64,000 nt of DNA from Lysobacterales bacterium 15-68-25 (GTDB taxonomy: Bacteria > Pseudomonadota > Gammaproteobacteria > Xanthomonadales > Rhodanobacteraceae), in the NCBI GenBank assembly GCA_002279065.1, contig NCKB01000010.1, positions 62,001-126,000 on the forward strand. Reading direction: 5' to 3'. Positions 11,467 to 22,627 of this stretch are shown here, in pieces; position 1 is the stretch's first letter, and each line of letters opens with the position of its first letter. Both the position numbers and the translations under genes were made by a program. The notes below the pieces were generated by a model that was given only the letters and a program-made list of their open reading frames with translations, was not told the DNA's origin and did not search any database.

Positions 11467-11518
11467 ATCGCCACGCCCATTTGCTACGATGCCCGGTGAC
11501 CCGCATCCGGAGGCAGGC

Positions 11519-12844
11519 ATGGCCGATCAGGCAAGCGATTTCATCAGGCAATCCCAGGCCATGGCCGAGCAGTCCTGGTCCCAGTGGATGCGCTACCTGC
11601 AGCAGGCCGCCGGCCAAACCGCCTCGCCGCTCACCGGATTCGGCATGCCTGGCATGGCCGGTATGGCAGGCATGCCGGGCATGCCGGGCATGGCCGCGCC
11701 GGGGGCCCCGATGGGCGACATGCTGGAGCGTAGCCTGGCAGGCATTGCCCCCTATCTGGAATGGATGCAGCGGGCGGCGTCCGCGCAGGCGACCGTGCCC
11801 GGGACCGATTGGCAGGCCGCGATGAAGGAGCTGTTCGGTGCCGCAGGCCAGCCGTTCACGCAGGCATTCGGCGGCATCGACAGCACCGCGGCACAGGGTT
11901 TCGTGCAGCAGTGGCAGGCCTGGCTGGAGGCCGCCGGCCAGGCCGGCATGACCGACTGGCTTACGCCGCCGCACCTGCCCGGTTTCGGGCTGCACCGGGA
12001 ACACCACGCCAAGCAGCAGTCGCTCATGGCCGCGATGATGGAGAGCGCCGCGCAGCAGCGCCGCTACCAGGCGCTGATCCTCAAGGCCAACACCCAGGGA
12101 CTGGAACGCCTGCAGGACAAGCTGGCTGACCACGTCGAGCCGGGTCGTCAGCTCGATTCGCTCAAGGCGTTGTATGACCTGTGGGTGGATGCCGCCGAGG
12201 ATGCCTATGCCGAAATCGCGCTCAGCGACGAGTTCCGCGAGGTCTATGGCGCCATGGTCAATGCGCAGATGCGCGAACGCCAGCTGGTGCAGGAGCATCT
12301 GGAAGACCTGTGCCGGCAGCTGGGCCTGCCGACCCGCAGCGAGGTCGATAGTCTTGGGCGGCGCCTGCAGGAGGTGCGGCGCGAGCTCCGTGCGGCGGCC
12401 GCTGGCCAGGTGGCCGCGGAACTGGCGGCCCTGCGCGAGGAGTTGCGGGTACTGAAAGCGTCGCGGCCCACGGCCGACGGGGTGCCTGCGAAACCCGTCT
12501 CCGCCGACCGGCCCAAGGCGAAGGCGACCCGCACGAAGACTTCGGCCCGGAAAGCCACGTCCGCCAAGGCGCGGCCGTCCAAGGTGAAGTCGACGGCCGC
12601 GAAGTCCGCGCCGGCGGTCGAGCCGTCGGCCAGGGCAGAGGGTACGGTGGCGTCGAAGCCGAAGCCCAAGCCGAAGCCGAAGCCGAAGCCGAAGAAGGTT
12701 GAGGCCGAAGCGTCCGGCAAGGGAGGCCGTCCGCGCCCGTCCGCGCGACCGCGCCGCGCGGCGGCCGCCAAGTCGGTTCCCGGTGCCCGGCGCTCGATGG
12801 TGAGCCCAGGCATTCCCGCCCCGCATCGCGCACGGCGCAAGTAA
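11519..12844 (+). CDS. phaE: Class III PHA synthase subunit PhaE with basic C-terminal tail
   Basis: 441 residues. PhaE is the non-catalytic partner of class III PhaC and forms the PhaEC complex on polyhydroxyalkanoate granules. Residues 1-310 are helical with MADQASDFIRQSQAMAEQSW at the start, and include a Met/Gly/Pro-rich stretch (about 42-66). From about residue 312 the protein becomes a low-complexity Lys/Ala/Pro/Ser tail of about 130 residues, including alternating Lys-Pro near 380-395 and an Arg-rich end. This tail resembles histone-H1/AlgP-type tails such as that on Pseudomonas PhaF and makes the protein longer than usual for PhaE. Start at 11519 has GGAGG upstream; a frame-open ATG at 11489 lacks one. 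phaC follows after 9 bp. Confidence 0.85.
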   Translation: MADQASDFIRQSQAMAEQSWSQWMRYLQQAAGQTASPLTGFGMPGMAGMAGMPGMPGMAAPGAPMGDMLERSLAGIAPYLEWMQRAASAQATVPGTDWQAAMKELFGAAGQPFTQAFGGIDSTAAQGFVQQWQAWLEAAGQAGMTDWLTPPHLPGFGLHREHHAKQQSLMAAMMESAAQQRRYQALILKANTQGLERLQDKLADHVEPGRQLDSLKALYDLWVDAAEDAYAEIALSDEFREVYGAMVNAQMRERQLVQEHLEDLCRQLGLPTRSEVDSLGRRLQEVRRELRAAAAGQVAAELAALREELRVLKASRPTADGVPAKPVSADRPKAKATRTKTSARKATSAKARPSKVKSTAAKSAPAVEPSARAEGTVASKPKPKPKPKPKPKKVEAEASGKGGRPRPSARPRRAAAAKSVPGARRSMVSPGIPAPHRARRK

Positions 12845-12853
12845 GGAGTGATC

Positions 12854-13918
12854 ATGGACACGCCACTGCGCATCGACCCGGCCGAAGCCCTGGCCGAGAT
12901 CAACCGTTTCCAGCGCAAGCTCGCCGCGGGGTTGCGGCACCTGCCGGGGATGGGCGAGCCGGAGTACGCCAACACGCCGCGCGAGCTGGTCTATGCCGAG
13001 GACAAGCTCAAGGTCTGGCATTTCACCGGCACCCGGCCGACCGCCAGGACGCCGGTGCTGATCGTCTACGCGCTGGTCAACACGGTGTGGATGACCGACC
13101 TGCAGGCTGACCGTTCGCTGGTGCGCAACCTGCTCGAGCAGGGCGAGGACGTCTACCTGATCGACTGGGGTTATCCCGACGGCGCCGACCGCTGGCTGAC
13201 CCTGGACGATTACCTCAACGGCTACCTCGACCGCTGCGTCGACGCCGTGCGCCACCGCCACGGGCTGGACGCGATCAACCTGCTGGGCATCTGCCAGGGC
13301 GGCGTGTTTTCGCTCTGCTACACGGCGATGCACCCGGACAAGGTGAAGAACCTGGTCACCATGGTCACCCCGGTGGATTTCCACACGCCGGACAACATGC
13401 TCTCGCACTGGGTGCAGCAGTTGGACGTGGACCGCTTCGTCGACGTGATGGGCAACATCCCGGCGGCGCTGATGAACTGGGTCTACCTCACGCTCAAGCC
13501 GTTGCGGCTGAACCAGCAGAAGTACATCGGCCTGGTGGAGATCCTCGACAACCCGGCCGAGCTGGAGAACTTCCTGCGCATGGAGCGCTGGATCTTCGAC
13601 TCCCCCGACCAGGCCGGTGAGGCGTTCCGCCAGTTCATCAAGGATTTCTACCAGGGCAACAAGCTGGTCCGGCACGATCTTTCGATCGGCGGCCGCCCGG
13701 TCGACCTGGGCCTGATCCAGCAACCGGTGCTCAACATCTACGCGCAGCAGGACCATCTCGTGCCGCCGGACGCATCGCGTGCACTGGGCAAGCACATCGG
13801 CACGCAGGACTACACCGAGATCGCCTTCAAGGGCGGTCACATCGGCATCTACGTGTCCGGCCGCGCCCAGCGCGAGGTGCCGCCGGCGATCCATCGCTGG
13901 CTGCGCGCGCGCGACTGA
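12854..13918 (+). CDS. phaC: Class III poly(R)-hydroxyalkanoate synthase subunit PhaC
   Basis: 354 residues, the class III size. PhaC polymerises (R)-3-hydroxyacyl-CoA, usually 3-hydroxybutyryl-CoA, into storage polyester. It is an alpha/beta hydrolase with the lipase-like box GICQGG: nucleophile Cys147, Asp300 in QQDHLVPP and His329 in GGHIG, matching the Cys-Asp-His spacing of the Allochromatium enzyme. AAGGAG lies five bases before ATG 12854, which is preferred over an upstream in-frame GTG. No phaA or phaB is in the window, so monomer supply is elsewhere. Confidence 0.95.
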   Translation: MDTPLRIDPAEALAEINRFQRKLAAGLRHLPGMGEPEYANTPRELVYAEDKLKVWHFTGTRPTARTPVLIVYALVNTVWMTDLQADRSLVRNLLEQGEDVYLIDWGYPDGADRWLTLDDYLNGYLDRCVDAVRHRHGLDAINLLGICQGGVFSLCYTAMHPDKVKNLVTMVTPVDFHTPDNMLSHWVQQLDVDRFVDVMGNIPAALMNWVYLTLKPLRLNQQKYIGLVEILDNPAELENFLRMERWIFDSPDQAGEAFRQFIKDFYQGNKLVRHDLSIGGRPVDLGLIQQPVLNIYAQQDHLVPPDASRALGKHIGTQDYTEIAFKGGHIGIYVSGRAQREVPPAIHRWLRARD

Positions 13919-13937
13919 CGGCCAAGGACAGCAAGCC

Positions 13938-14129
13938 ATGAACGAACCGAAGCGACTGATCCGCTCTCGTGCCAACCGCAGCATCGCCGGCGTCTGCGGT
14001 GGCATTGCCGAGTACTACGGCTGGGACCCGACCGTGGTGCGTGTGGCCTGGATCGTGCTGACCCTGCTGGGCGGCTCCGGCATACTGCTCTACCTGATTC
14101 TCTGGCTGGTGATGCCCGACGCTTCCTGA
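13938..14129 (+). CDS. Small PspC-domain membrane protein
   Basis: 63 residues. Almost the whole protein is a PspC domain: a basic N-terminus, NRSIAGVCGGIAEYYGWDPT (the Gly-rich PspC signature) and one membrane helix (about 37-58). Full PspC proteins regulate the phage-shock response with PspA and PspB; solitary short PspC-like proteins are common and mostly uncharacterised. It lies 19 bp after phaC on the same strand and is followed by a terminator, so it is probably in the phaEC transcript. No pspA, pspB or pspF is nearby. Confidence 0.85.
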   Translation: MNEPKRLIRSRANRSIAGVCGGIAEYYGWDPTVVRVAWIVLTLLGGSGILLYLILWLVMPDAS

Positions 14130-14152
14130 GCCGTCGCTTCGCACCCGCCGCT

Positions 14153-14184
14153 GCCCCGGCGCTCCCGCCGGGGCGCTGCTTTTT
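14153..14184 (+). terminator. Intrinsic terminator after the phaE-phaC-PspC transcript
   Basis: GCCCCGGC (14153-14160), loop GCTCCC, GCCGGGGC (14167-14174), then GCTGC and TTTTT. Confidence 0.8.
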
Positions 14185-14205
14185 CCTTCCTGAAGAACGA
14201 ACCCG

Positions 14206-15219
14206 ATGGATTACGACCGTTACGACCGCGTCCGTGCCGTGCAATGGCAGGGCGACCATCTGCGCCTGCTCGACCAGCGCCGGCTGCCGCGCGAGGAGCA
14301 GTGGATCGACTGCCGCAGCGCCGCCGAGGTGACCCAGGCCATCCGCGACCTGGTCGTGCGCGGTGCGCCGGCGATCGGCATTGCCGCCGCCTGGGGTGTG
14401 GTGCTGGCCGCGCAGCAGGGTGAGGCCCTCGACCCCGCGCTGGCGATGCTGCGTGCGGCCCGCCCGACCGCGGTGAACCTGATGTGGGCGCTCGACCGCA
14501 TGAAATCGCGGATCGCCGCGGGCGCCGATGCCGCGGCGCTGGCCGTCGAAGCACAGGCGATCCAGGACGAGGATCTGGCCGCCAACCGCCACATGGGCGA
14601 ACTGGGTGCGGCACTGATTGCCCCGGGCTCGGGCGTACTGACCCACTGCAACACCGGCTCGCTGGCCACCGCCGGTTTCGGTACGGCGCTCGGCGTGATC
14701 CGCGCCGGCGTCGCCGGCGGCCGTATCGATCGCGTGTATGCCGGCGAGACCCGGCCATGGCAGCAGGGCGCGCGCCTGACCATGTACGAGCTGGTGCGCG
14801 ACGGCATTCCCGCGAAGCTGATTGCCGACTCGGCCGCGGCCCATCTGATGAAATCCGGCGAGGTGCAGTGGGTCATCGTCGGCGCCGACCGCATTGCCGC
14901 CAACGGCGACACCGCGAACAAGATCGGCACCTACCAGCTGGCCATCGCCGCGCGCCACCACGGCGTGAAGTTCATGGTGGTGGCGCCGTCGTCCACGGTG
15001 GACATGGCCACGCCCGACGGCGAAGCGATCGAGATCGAATTGCGCGATCCGGCCGAACTGCTGGCCACCGCGGGCCAGCGGACGGTGGTCGAAGGTGCCG
15101 AGGCGTGGAACCCGGTGTTCGACGTGACGCCCGCCGGGCTGATCGACGCCATCGTCACCGAGCGCGGCGTGATCGAGCATCCGAACGCGCTGGGGATGCA
15201 AGCGGTGTTCGGACGGTGA
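14206..15219 (+). CDS. mtnA: S-methyl-5-thioribose-1-phosphate isomerase
   Basis: 337 residues. MtnA converts methylthioribose-1-phosphate to methylthioribulose-1-phosphate in the methionine salvage pathway. Visible marks: [18 protein letters not shown] near residue 48-65, [20 protein letters not shown] near 146, a [15 protein letters not shown] segment and [19 protein letters not shown] near 227 (with the catalytic Asp). eIF2B-like fold. The rest of the salvage pathway is not adjacent, but a transaminase/omega-amidase pair that can finish it lies at 54630-56581. The stop overlaps the next start by four bases (GTGA). Confidence 0.95.
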   Translation: MDYDRYDRVRAVQWQGDHLRLLDQRRLPREEQWIDCRSAAEVTQAIRDLVVRGAPAIGIAAAWGVVLAAQQGEALDPALAMLRAARPTAVNLMWALDRMKSRIAAGADAAALAVEAQAIQDEDLAANRHMGELGAALIAPGSGVLTHCNTGSLATAGFGTALGVIRAGVAGGRIDRVYAGETRPWQQGARLTMYELVRDGIPAKLIADSAAAHLMKSGEVQWVIVGADRIAANGDTANKIGTYQLAIAARHHGVKFMVVAPSSTVDMATPDGEAIEIELRDPAELLATAGQRTVVEGAEAWNPVFDVTPAGLIDAIVTERGVIEHPNALGMQAVFGR

Positions 15220-15626
15220 GGGGGGTGCGCACCATCGGCCTGTTCGCCGTCGGCGGCGTGATCGGTCTGGTGGTCGACGCCGGTATCTCGCAGGCCCTGG
15301 TGAGCTTCGGTCACTGGAATGCCTACGTGGCGCGCATCCTCTCGTTCCTCGCCGCGGCCGTGGTGACCTGGTGGTGGAACCGCCGGCACACCTTTGCCGA
15401 GCGTTCCAGCGGCCGCGCCGCGCATGCCGAGTTGCTGCACTGGCTGGCCCTGATGAGCGTGGGCGCACTCGTCAACTACGGCATTTTCGCCGCCTGCCTG
15501 ATGTTGTTCCCGGTGCTGCACCGCTGGCCGGCGGTGGCCGTCGCCGCCGGTTCGGCGGTGGCCGCGCTGGTCAATTTTTCGACAGCCCGCGGGCTGCTTT
15601 ACCGCCACCCCAAAGCTGCGCAGTAA
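15216..15626 (+). CDS. GtrA-family small membrane protein
   Basis: 136 residues with four predicted membrane helices. The N-terminal [20 protein letters not shown] and the internal NRRHTF motif are GtrA-family hallmarks. GtrA-like proteins are thought to help move polyprenyl-linked sugars across the inner membrane. Start GTG 15216 is chosen because its GTGA overlaps the mtnA stop, suggesting coupling; GTG 15225 is an alternative. No glycosyltransferase partner is adjacent. Confidence 0.85.
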   Translation: MRGVRTIGLFAVGGVIGLVVDAGISQALVSFGHWNAYVARILSFLAAAVVTWWWNRRHTFAERSSGRAAHAELLHWLALMSVGALVNYGIFAACLMLFPVLHRWPAVAVAAGSAVAALVNFSTARGLLYRHPKAAQ

Positions 15627-15630
15627 GTTA

Positions 15631-15647
15631 TTGATCTGAAAGATCAA
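15631..15647. promoter_or_regulatory. Perfect inverted repeat upstream of gyrA
   Basis: TTGATCT-GAA-AGATCAA, with 7-bp arms. It lies about 30 bp before the likely gyrA -10 region, inside the only AT-rich stretch here. No T-tract follows, so an operator is more likely than a terminator. The binding protein is unknown. Confidence 0.4.
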
Positions 15648-15651
15648 AATA

Positions 15652-15681
15652 CTGTCGCGAAATAGCCTTTCGTGATACACT
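15652..15681 (+). promoter_or_regulatory. Probable gyrA promoter
   Basis: CTGTCG (15652-15657), 18-bp spacer, TACACT (15676-15681). A weak -35 with a reasonable -10 in an AT-rich context gives a start near 15688 and a leader of about 78 nt. gyrA is supercoiling-controlled in most bacteria; nothing here proves it. Confidence 0.4.
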
Positions 15682-15698
15682 CCGGCAGTTGATTTCAG

Positions 15699-15744
15699 GG
15701 CCGCTCGCGCACGCACCTGAGGTGTTGGCGAAGCGGCCTTTTTT
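15699..15744 (+). promoter_or_regulatory. Terminator-like hairpin in the gyrA leader
   Basis: GGCCGCT (15699-15705) pairs with AGCGGCC (15732-15738), enclosing a nested CACC-TGA-GGTG hairpin; six T follow (15739-15744). It fills most of the leader and ends 21 bp before the gyrA ATG. Either attenuation or an end for transcripts coming from mtnA-gtrA. Confidence 0.5.
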
Positions 15745-15765
15745 CGTCCACTGGGAAGCCGATTG

Positions 15766-18390
<2,625 letters not shown>

Positions 18391-18411
18391 TCGGCCCCTC
18401 CGCGCACGAAA

Positions 18412-18436
18412 AGCCCCGGCTCCGGCCGGGGTTTTT
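18412..18436. terminator. Bidirectional terminator between gyrA and peroxiredoxin
   Basis: CCCCGGC (18414-18420), loop TCCG, GCCGGGG (18425-18431), with TTTTT after it on the plus strand and AAAA before it, giving a T-run on the minus strand too. It serves both convergent genes. Confidence 0.8.
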
Positions 18437-18453
18437 CGTTTCCGGAAGCGGCG

Positions 18454-18939
18454 TCAGCCGCCGACGGTATCCAGCATCGCTTCGGCCGACGACACCCGGA
18501 ATTCGCCCGGTGCCTCGACCGCCAGCGAGGTCACCACGCCGTCCTCGGCCACCAGCGCGAAGCGGCGTGCGCGCAGGCCCATGCCGTAGGCGCTGCCATC
18601 CAGCTCCAGGCCCAGTGCACGGGTGAACTCGCCATTGCCGTCGGCCAGCATCTTCAGGCCGGGCGGCACGCCCTGCGCCAGGGCCCAGGCCTGCATCACG
18701 AAGGCATCGTTGACCGACAGGCAGAACACCTCGAAACCACGCGCGCGGAAGGCATCGAACCGGGCGACGAAGCCGGGCAGGTGCTTCTCCGAGCAGGTGG
18801 GCGTGAAGGCGCCGGGCACGGCGAACATCACCACCTTGCGTCCGGCGAACAGTTCGCCGCTGCGGGTGTTCTGGCGTTCGCCGCCGTCGACGACGGTGAG
18901 GGGCACGTCGGGCAGCGGCTGGCCGGTCTGGATGGTCAT
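18454..18939 (-). CDS. Peroxiredoxin, Prx5 type
   Basis: 161 residues. Reduces hydrogen peroxide and organic hydroperoxides with thiols. The peroxidatic cysteine is C49 in VPGAFTPTCSEKHLPGF, the exact Prx5-family motif; C73 (FEVFCLSVND) is the other conserved cysteine. No glutaredoxin domain is fused, so the reductant comes from elsewhere. The start at 18939 has GGAGA upstream. The gene is monocistronic, convergent with gyrA and divergent from hsp20. Confidence 0.92.
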   Translation of the reverse strand: MTIQTGQPLPDVPLTVVDGGERQNTRSGELFAGRKVVMFAVPGAFTPTCSEKHLPGFVARFDAFRARGFEVFCLSVNDAFVMQAWALAQGVPPGLKMLADGNGEFTRALGLELDGSAYGMGLRARRFALVAEDGVVTSLAVEAPGEFRVSSAEAMLDTVGG

Positions 18940-19003
18940 GGCGTCTCCATGCTGAAAGGTGGGCAACCGCCGGATGCTAACCCCCGCCGTGGCGTTCTGT
19001 CGC

Positions 19004-19031
19004 CTTGAATCGCCGCCGCCCGCACCTACTT
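19004..19031 (+). promoter_or_regulatory. Possible heat-shock (sigma-32) promoter of hsp20
   Basis: CTTGAAT (19004-19010), 14-bp spacer, CCTACTT (19025-19031). The -35 is close to the sigma-32 consensus CTTGAAA, the -10 only partly. Its position 48 bp before an Hsp20 gene supports it. Confidence 0.35.
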
Positions 19032-19078
19032 GACAGGGCAAGCGGCGACCACGCCGTACCCAATTCGAGGAGTCCGAC

Positions 19079-19528
19079 ATGAGCAACCGCAACCCGATGC
19101 ACTGGAGTGCCACCCGCATGTTCCCGGAGGAGGTTCGCCAGGCTTTCGATCGTTTCTTCCAGGCCGAGGAAAGCGATGCGTCCAACGTGGTGACCAGCCA
19201 GTGGGCCCCGCGCGTGGACATCCGCGAGGACGAGCAGCGCTTTGTGATCCTGGCTGACATCCCCGGCGTGGACCCGGCGCAGATCGAAGTGAGCATGGAC
19301 AAGGGCATCCTGACCATCAAGGGCGAGCGCCAGGCGCCGAACGGCGAGGGCGGCAAGTACACCCGGGTCGAGCGCGCCCACGGCGTGTTCCACCGCCGCT
19401 TCACGCTGCCGGACAGCGCCGACGCCGAGGGCATCACCGCGACCGGCAAGTTCGGCGTGCTGGAGATCGTGATCCCGAAGAAGCCGCTGGCCACGCCGCG
19501 CCGCATCACCATCAACGCGGCCGAGTAA
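19079..19528 (+). CDS. Small heat-shock protein, Hsp20/alpha-crystallin family
   Basis: 149 residues. ATP-independent holdase that keeps unfolding proteins soluble until DnaK/ClpB refold them. The alpha-crystallin domain spans about 40-135 (WAPRVDIREDEQRFVILADI, then ILTIKGER). The C-terminal anchoring IxI motif is present (RRITIN). GAGGAG precedes ATG 19079. The next gene encodes a DnaJ-type co-chaperone. Confidence 0.93.
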   Translation: MSNRNPMHWSATRMFPEEVRQAFDRFFQAEESDASNVVTSQWAPRVDIREDEQRFVILADIPGVDPAQIEVSMDKGILTIKGERQAPNGEGGKYTRVERAHGVFHRRFTLPDSADAEGITATGKFGVLEIVIPKKPLATPRRITINAAE

Positions 19529-19601
19529 GCTGGGGGTCCTTTGAGCCGTGGCGGGCGATGCCCGCCGCGGTTCGCATGCCGTATCGGTCGGGGGAAGCTG
19601 A

Positions 19602-20498
19602 GTGGAGTTCAAAGACTATTACGACATCCTGGGCGTGAAGCCCGATGCCAGCGAGGCGGAGATCAAGGCCGCCTACCGCAAGCTGGCGCGGCAGTTCCAC
19701 CCGGACAAGAACAAGGAGCCGGGCGCCGAGGAGAAGTTCAAGGCCGTCAACGAGGCCAACGAGGTGCTGCGCGACAAGGAGAAGCGCCGCGCCTACGACC
19801 AGGTGCGTGCCGGCGGCTACCGCGGTGGCGAGCAGTTCCGTCCGCCGCCGGGCTTCGGCCAAGGCTTCGATTTCGGCGATGGCGGCGGCGAAGGCGACTT
19901 CAGCGACTTCTTCGAGAGCCTGTTCGGTCGCGGCGGTGGGCACCGGGGCCAGCCACGGGCGCGGCGCGGCCGCGACGTGCAGGCGCAGGTGCAGATCGAC
20001 CTGCAGACCGCCTTTGACGGCGGTCGCACGCGGGTCGCGCTGCACGACAGCCACGGCCACGAGCGCGTGCTCGAAGTGAAGATTCCGGCCGGCATCCAGC
20101 CGGGGCAGGTGATCCGCCTGTCCGGGCAGGGCCATGCCGGCTCCGCCGGCGGACCCAGCGGCGACCTGCTGCTGGAGGTGGCGATCCGCGACGACGCCCG
20201 CTTCAAGCTCGATGGCCGCAACGTGCTGCACGTGCTGCCGATCACTCCATGGGAAGCGGCGCTGGGCGCCACGGTGCCGGTGCCGACGCTCGGTGGCGCA
20301 GTGGACCTGCGGATCCCGGCCGGCTCGCAGTCCGGCCGCAAGCTGCGCCTGAAGGGGCGCGGCATGCCGGGGGCCCATCCGGGGGATCAGCTGGTGGAGC
20401 TGTCCATCCGCACGCCGCCCGCCGAGGACGACAAGCAGCGCAAGGCCTACGAGGCGCTGCAGAAGCAATTCGCGGACTACAACCCGCGTACCACCTGA
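19602..20498 (+). CDS. cbpA: DnaJ-family co-chaperone, CbpA type
   Basis: 298 residues. J domain at 1-70 ([16 protein letters not shown] in QFHPDKNKE), a Gly/Phe-rich linker (about 75-125), then two C-terminal beta domains (about 130-290; [19 protein letters not shown]). There is no cysteine-rich zinc finger, which separates CbpA from DnaJ. It stimulates DnaK ATPase; CbpA in E. coli also binds DNA. Start GTG 19602 with GGGGAAG upstream; no ATG fits. Probably co-transcribed with hsp20 (73-bp gap). Confidence 0.9.
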   Translation: MEFKDYYDILGVKPDASEAEIKAAYRKLARQFHPDKNKEPGAEEKFKAVNEANEVLRDKEKRRAYDQVRAGGYRGGEQFRPPPGFGQGFDFGDGGGEGDFSDFFESLFGRGGGHRGQPRARRGRDVQAQVQIDLQTAFDGGRTRVALHDSHGHERVLEVKIPAGIQPGQVIRLSGQGHAGSAGGPSGDLLLEVAIRDDARFKLDGRNVLHVLPITPWEAALGATVPVPTLGGAVDLRIPAGSQSGRKLRLKGRGMPGAHPGDQLVELSIRTPPAEDDKQRKAYEALQKQFADYNPRTT

Positions 20499-20520
20499 TC
20501 CGTTTTCGGAGCGAGATAGC

Positions 20521-20546
20521 AGAACGGCGCCCCAGGGCGCCGTTCT
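20521..20546. terminator. Hairpin between convergent cbpA and pilH
   Basis: Perfect 11-bp arms AGAACGGCGCC / GGCGCCGTTCT around CCAG. No T-tract on either strand, so it may act as a transcript-end stabiliser or Rho-assisted terminator. Confidence 0.5.
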
Positions 20547-20567
20547 CGTGTCCGGAAACGTGGAGGC

Positions 20568-20933
20568 TCAGCCAGGCAGCAGCTCGGTCAGTGTGGCCAC
20601 CAGCTCGTCTTCCTTGATCGGCTTGGTCACGTAGGCCTTGGCGCCCTGGCGCATGCCCCAGACCTTGTCGGTCTCCTGGTCCTTGGTGGTCACCAGCACC
20701 ACCGGGATGTGGGCCGTGGTCGGGTCCTTGCTGATCGTCCGGGTGGCCTGGAAACCGTTGAGGTTCGGCATGACCACGTCCATCAGGATCAGGTCGGGCA
20801 GCTCGCGCTTGGCGGCTTCCACGCCGGCGGCGCCGTCCTCTGCGGTGAGCGCCTCGTGACCAAGCTTCTCCACGACGCGTTTGAGACCGAGCAGCTGCGA
20901 CGGGGAGTCGTCGACGATGAGGATGCGGGCCAT
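20568..20933 (-). CDS. pilH: Twitching-motility response regulator PilH
   Basis: 121 residues, a stand-alone CheY-like receiver. Acidic pair D8-D9, phospho-acceptor D52 (LILMDVVMP), the switch threonine in VLVTTKDQ and the lysine in YVTKPI are all in place. The sequence closely matches xanthomonad PilH, the type IV pilus chemosensory (Pil-Chp) receiver thought to act on pilus retraction. In relatives it sits beside pilG and the pilI-pilJ-chpA genes; here it is alone. A single-domain CheY homologue is the fallback call. Confidence 0.85.
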   Translation of the reverse strand: MARILIVDDSPSQLLGLKRVVEKLGHEALTAEDGAAGVEAAKRELPDLILMDVVMPNLNGFQATRTISKDPTTAHIPVVLVTTKDQETDKVWGMRQGAKAYVTKPIKEDELVATLTELLPG

Positions 20934-21010
20934 AAGGTGGGGATCCCTTGTTCGAAGTGAATGGATTCTAAGGCGCGCCCGACGTGCTTCCAAGTCGAGT
21001 CGCGGGTATG

Positions 21011-22006
21011 TCAGGGCACTGCGTGGCGCACCACGGTGCGGCCGAAGGAGTCTCCGGCGAGCATGGCGGGAAAGACCCCGGGCAGCTCCTCCAGCGTGAC
21101 CTCGCGGGTGGCGATGCGCTCCAGGTGCAGGGGCCTCCAGGGGCCGGCCAGGTGCTCCCAGACGCGCTCGCGCTGGTCGCGCGCGGTACCGGCGGAGGCC
21201 ACGCCCAGCAGGTTCACGCCGCGGATGATGAAAGGCATCACTGTGCTTTCGAAGGCGATGCCGCCGGCATTGCCGCACAGCGCCACATTGCCGTAGGGCG
21301 CCACCTGCGGCAGCAGGCCGGCAAGCATCGCGCCGCCGACGTTGTCGAGCACGCCGCCGAACCGGGCCGAGTCCATCGGCTTGCCGCTGAAGGCCAGTTC
21401 GTGGCGGTCCAGGCATTGCGCTGCGCCCAGCTGGCGCAGGAAATCGAAGTGATCGGTCTTGCCGCTGATCGCGTGGACCTCGAAACCGGCACGGCTGTAG
21501 ATGTCGATCGCCAGCATGCCCACGCCGCCGGTCGCGCCGGTCACGGCAATCGGCCCCAGGTCTGGCGTCTGGCGGTTGTCGAGCATCTGCAGCAGGCCCA
21601 GCGCAGCGGTAAAGCCGGCGGTGCCGAGGATCATGCTTTCGCGCAGCGAGAGGCCGGCGGGCAGGGGAATCGTCGAGCGTGCGTCCAGCCTCACGTATTC
21701 GCCGTAGCCGCCGTCGCGCGTCTCGGAAAGGCCCGAGCCGGTGCACAGCACGGCATCGCCTTCCCTGAAGGCCGGGTCGGTCGAGGCAACCACGTGACCG
21801 GCGACGTCGATGCCGCCGTTGAGCGGGAAATGGCGCAGGATCCGGCCCTTGCCGGTGCCGGCCAGCGCGTCCTTGTAGTTGACCGAGGAATACGCCGCCC
21901 TGACCAGCACCTGGCCCGGAGTGAGGTCGGCGGTAGTCATCGCCTCGATCCCGGCGCGGTAGCCGGCATCGTCCTGGTGGATGCGGAAAGCACGGAAGGT
22001 GGTCAT
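21011..22006 (-). CDS. acuI: Acrylyl-CoA reductase / YhdH-type quinone oxidoreductase
   Basis: 331 residues, medium-chain dehydrogenase/reductase superfamily, zinc-free. Motifs: SSVNYKDALAGTGKG near residue 40-55, PLNGGIDVAGHV near 60 and the NADPH-binding VTGATGGVGMLAIDI near 154. AcuI/YhdH proteins reduce acryloyl-CoA to propionyl-CoA with NADPH, a detoxification step; that activity is from the family, not proven here. It lies 18 bp upstream of, and on the same strand as, the LOG gene stop, so the two may be co-transcribed. Confidence 0.85.
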   Translation of the reverse strand: MTTFRAFRIHQDDAGYRAGIEAMTTADLTPGQVLVRAAYSSVNYKDALAGTGKGRILRHFPLNGGIDVAGHVVASTDPAFREGDAVLCTGSGLSETRDGGYGEYVRLDARSTIPLPAGLSLRESMILGTAGFTAALGLLQMLDNRQTPDLGPIAVTGATGGVGMLAIDIYSRAGFEVHAISGKTDHFDFLRQLGAAQCLDRHELAFSGKPMDSARFGGVLDNVGGAMLAGLLPQVAPYGNVALCGNAGGIAFESTVMPFIIRGVNLLGVASAGTARDQRERVWEHLAGPWRPLHLERIATREVTLEELPGVFPAMLAGDSFGRTVVRHAVP

Positions 22007-22024
22007 GGGCGGCTCCTCCTCGAA

Positions 22025-22621
22025 TCAGGCCCGGATGCTGGCGGGGCCGATTACCCGGGCGGCCTTGCCGCCGTCGTAGCTGGCCATCCAGTCGAACAGG
22101 GCTGGCATGGAAGAGCCGAACCATACACTGTCGCGCTGCCCCGGTTGAACGAAACCCTCGTCGACCATGTGGTCCATCAGCGCCCTCAGCCCGGCGTAGT
22201 AGCCGCGGACGTCGAAGAAGGCACAGGGGTAACGGTGCAGGCCGAGCTGGGCCCAGGTAAGCATCTCGAACATCTCGTCCATGGTGCCGAAGCCGCCGGG
22301 CAGCGCGACGAAGGCGTCGGACAGCTCGTACATGCGGGTCTTGCGCTGGTGCATGGTCTCCACCACCACCAGCTCGGTCAGGCCGGTGTGGGCCACTTCC
22401 TTCTCGACCAGCTGGCGCGGGATCACGCCCACCACCTTGCCGCCGGCGGCCAGCACCGCATCGGCCACCGTGCCCATCAGGCCGACCTTGCCACCGCCGT
22501 AGACCAGCGTGATGTCCCGCCGCGCCAATTCGACGCCGAAGTCGCTCGCCAGCGCGAGGTAGGCCGGATCGTTGCCGTTGGCGGAACCGCAGTAGACGCA
22601 GAGGGAGGTGGGCTGGGGCAT
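22025..22621 (-). CDS. LOG-family nucleotide 5'-monophosphate phosphoribohydrolase
   Basis: 198 residues. Rossmann-like fold with VYCGSANGND at the N-terminus, GGGKVGLMG near 50 and the catalytic motif PGGFGTMDEMFE near 105-117. LOG proteins cleave cytokinin riboside monophosphates or other nucleoside monophosphates at the N-glycosidic bond; older annotation as lysine decarboxylase is wrong. Start at 22621 (MPQPTSLCVYCGS) is typical; in-frame codons upstream fall in a low-complexity repeat. The physiological substrate is unknown. Confidence 0.88.
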   Translation of the reverse strand: MPQPTSLCVYCGSANGNDPAYLALASDFGVELARRDITLVYGGGKVGLMGTVADAVLAAGGKVVGVIPRQLVEKEVAHTGLTELVVVETMHQRKTRMYELSDAFVALPGGFGTMDEMFEMLTWAQLGLHRYPCAFFDVRGYYAGLRALMDHMVDEGFVQPGQRDSVWFGSSMPALFDWMASYDGGKAARVIGPASIRA

Positions 22622-22627
22622 GAGGGC

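Noticed and set aside
12655-12700. Lys-Pro repeat as a sequencing or assembly error
   Set aside because: The frame stays open and basic through the whole tail, and the gene ends just before a well-placed phaC ribosome site.
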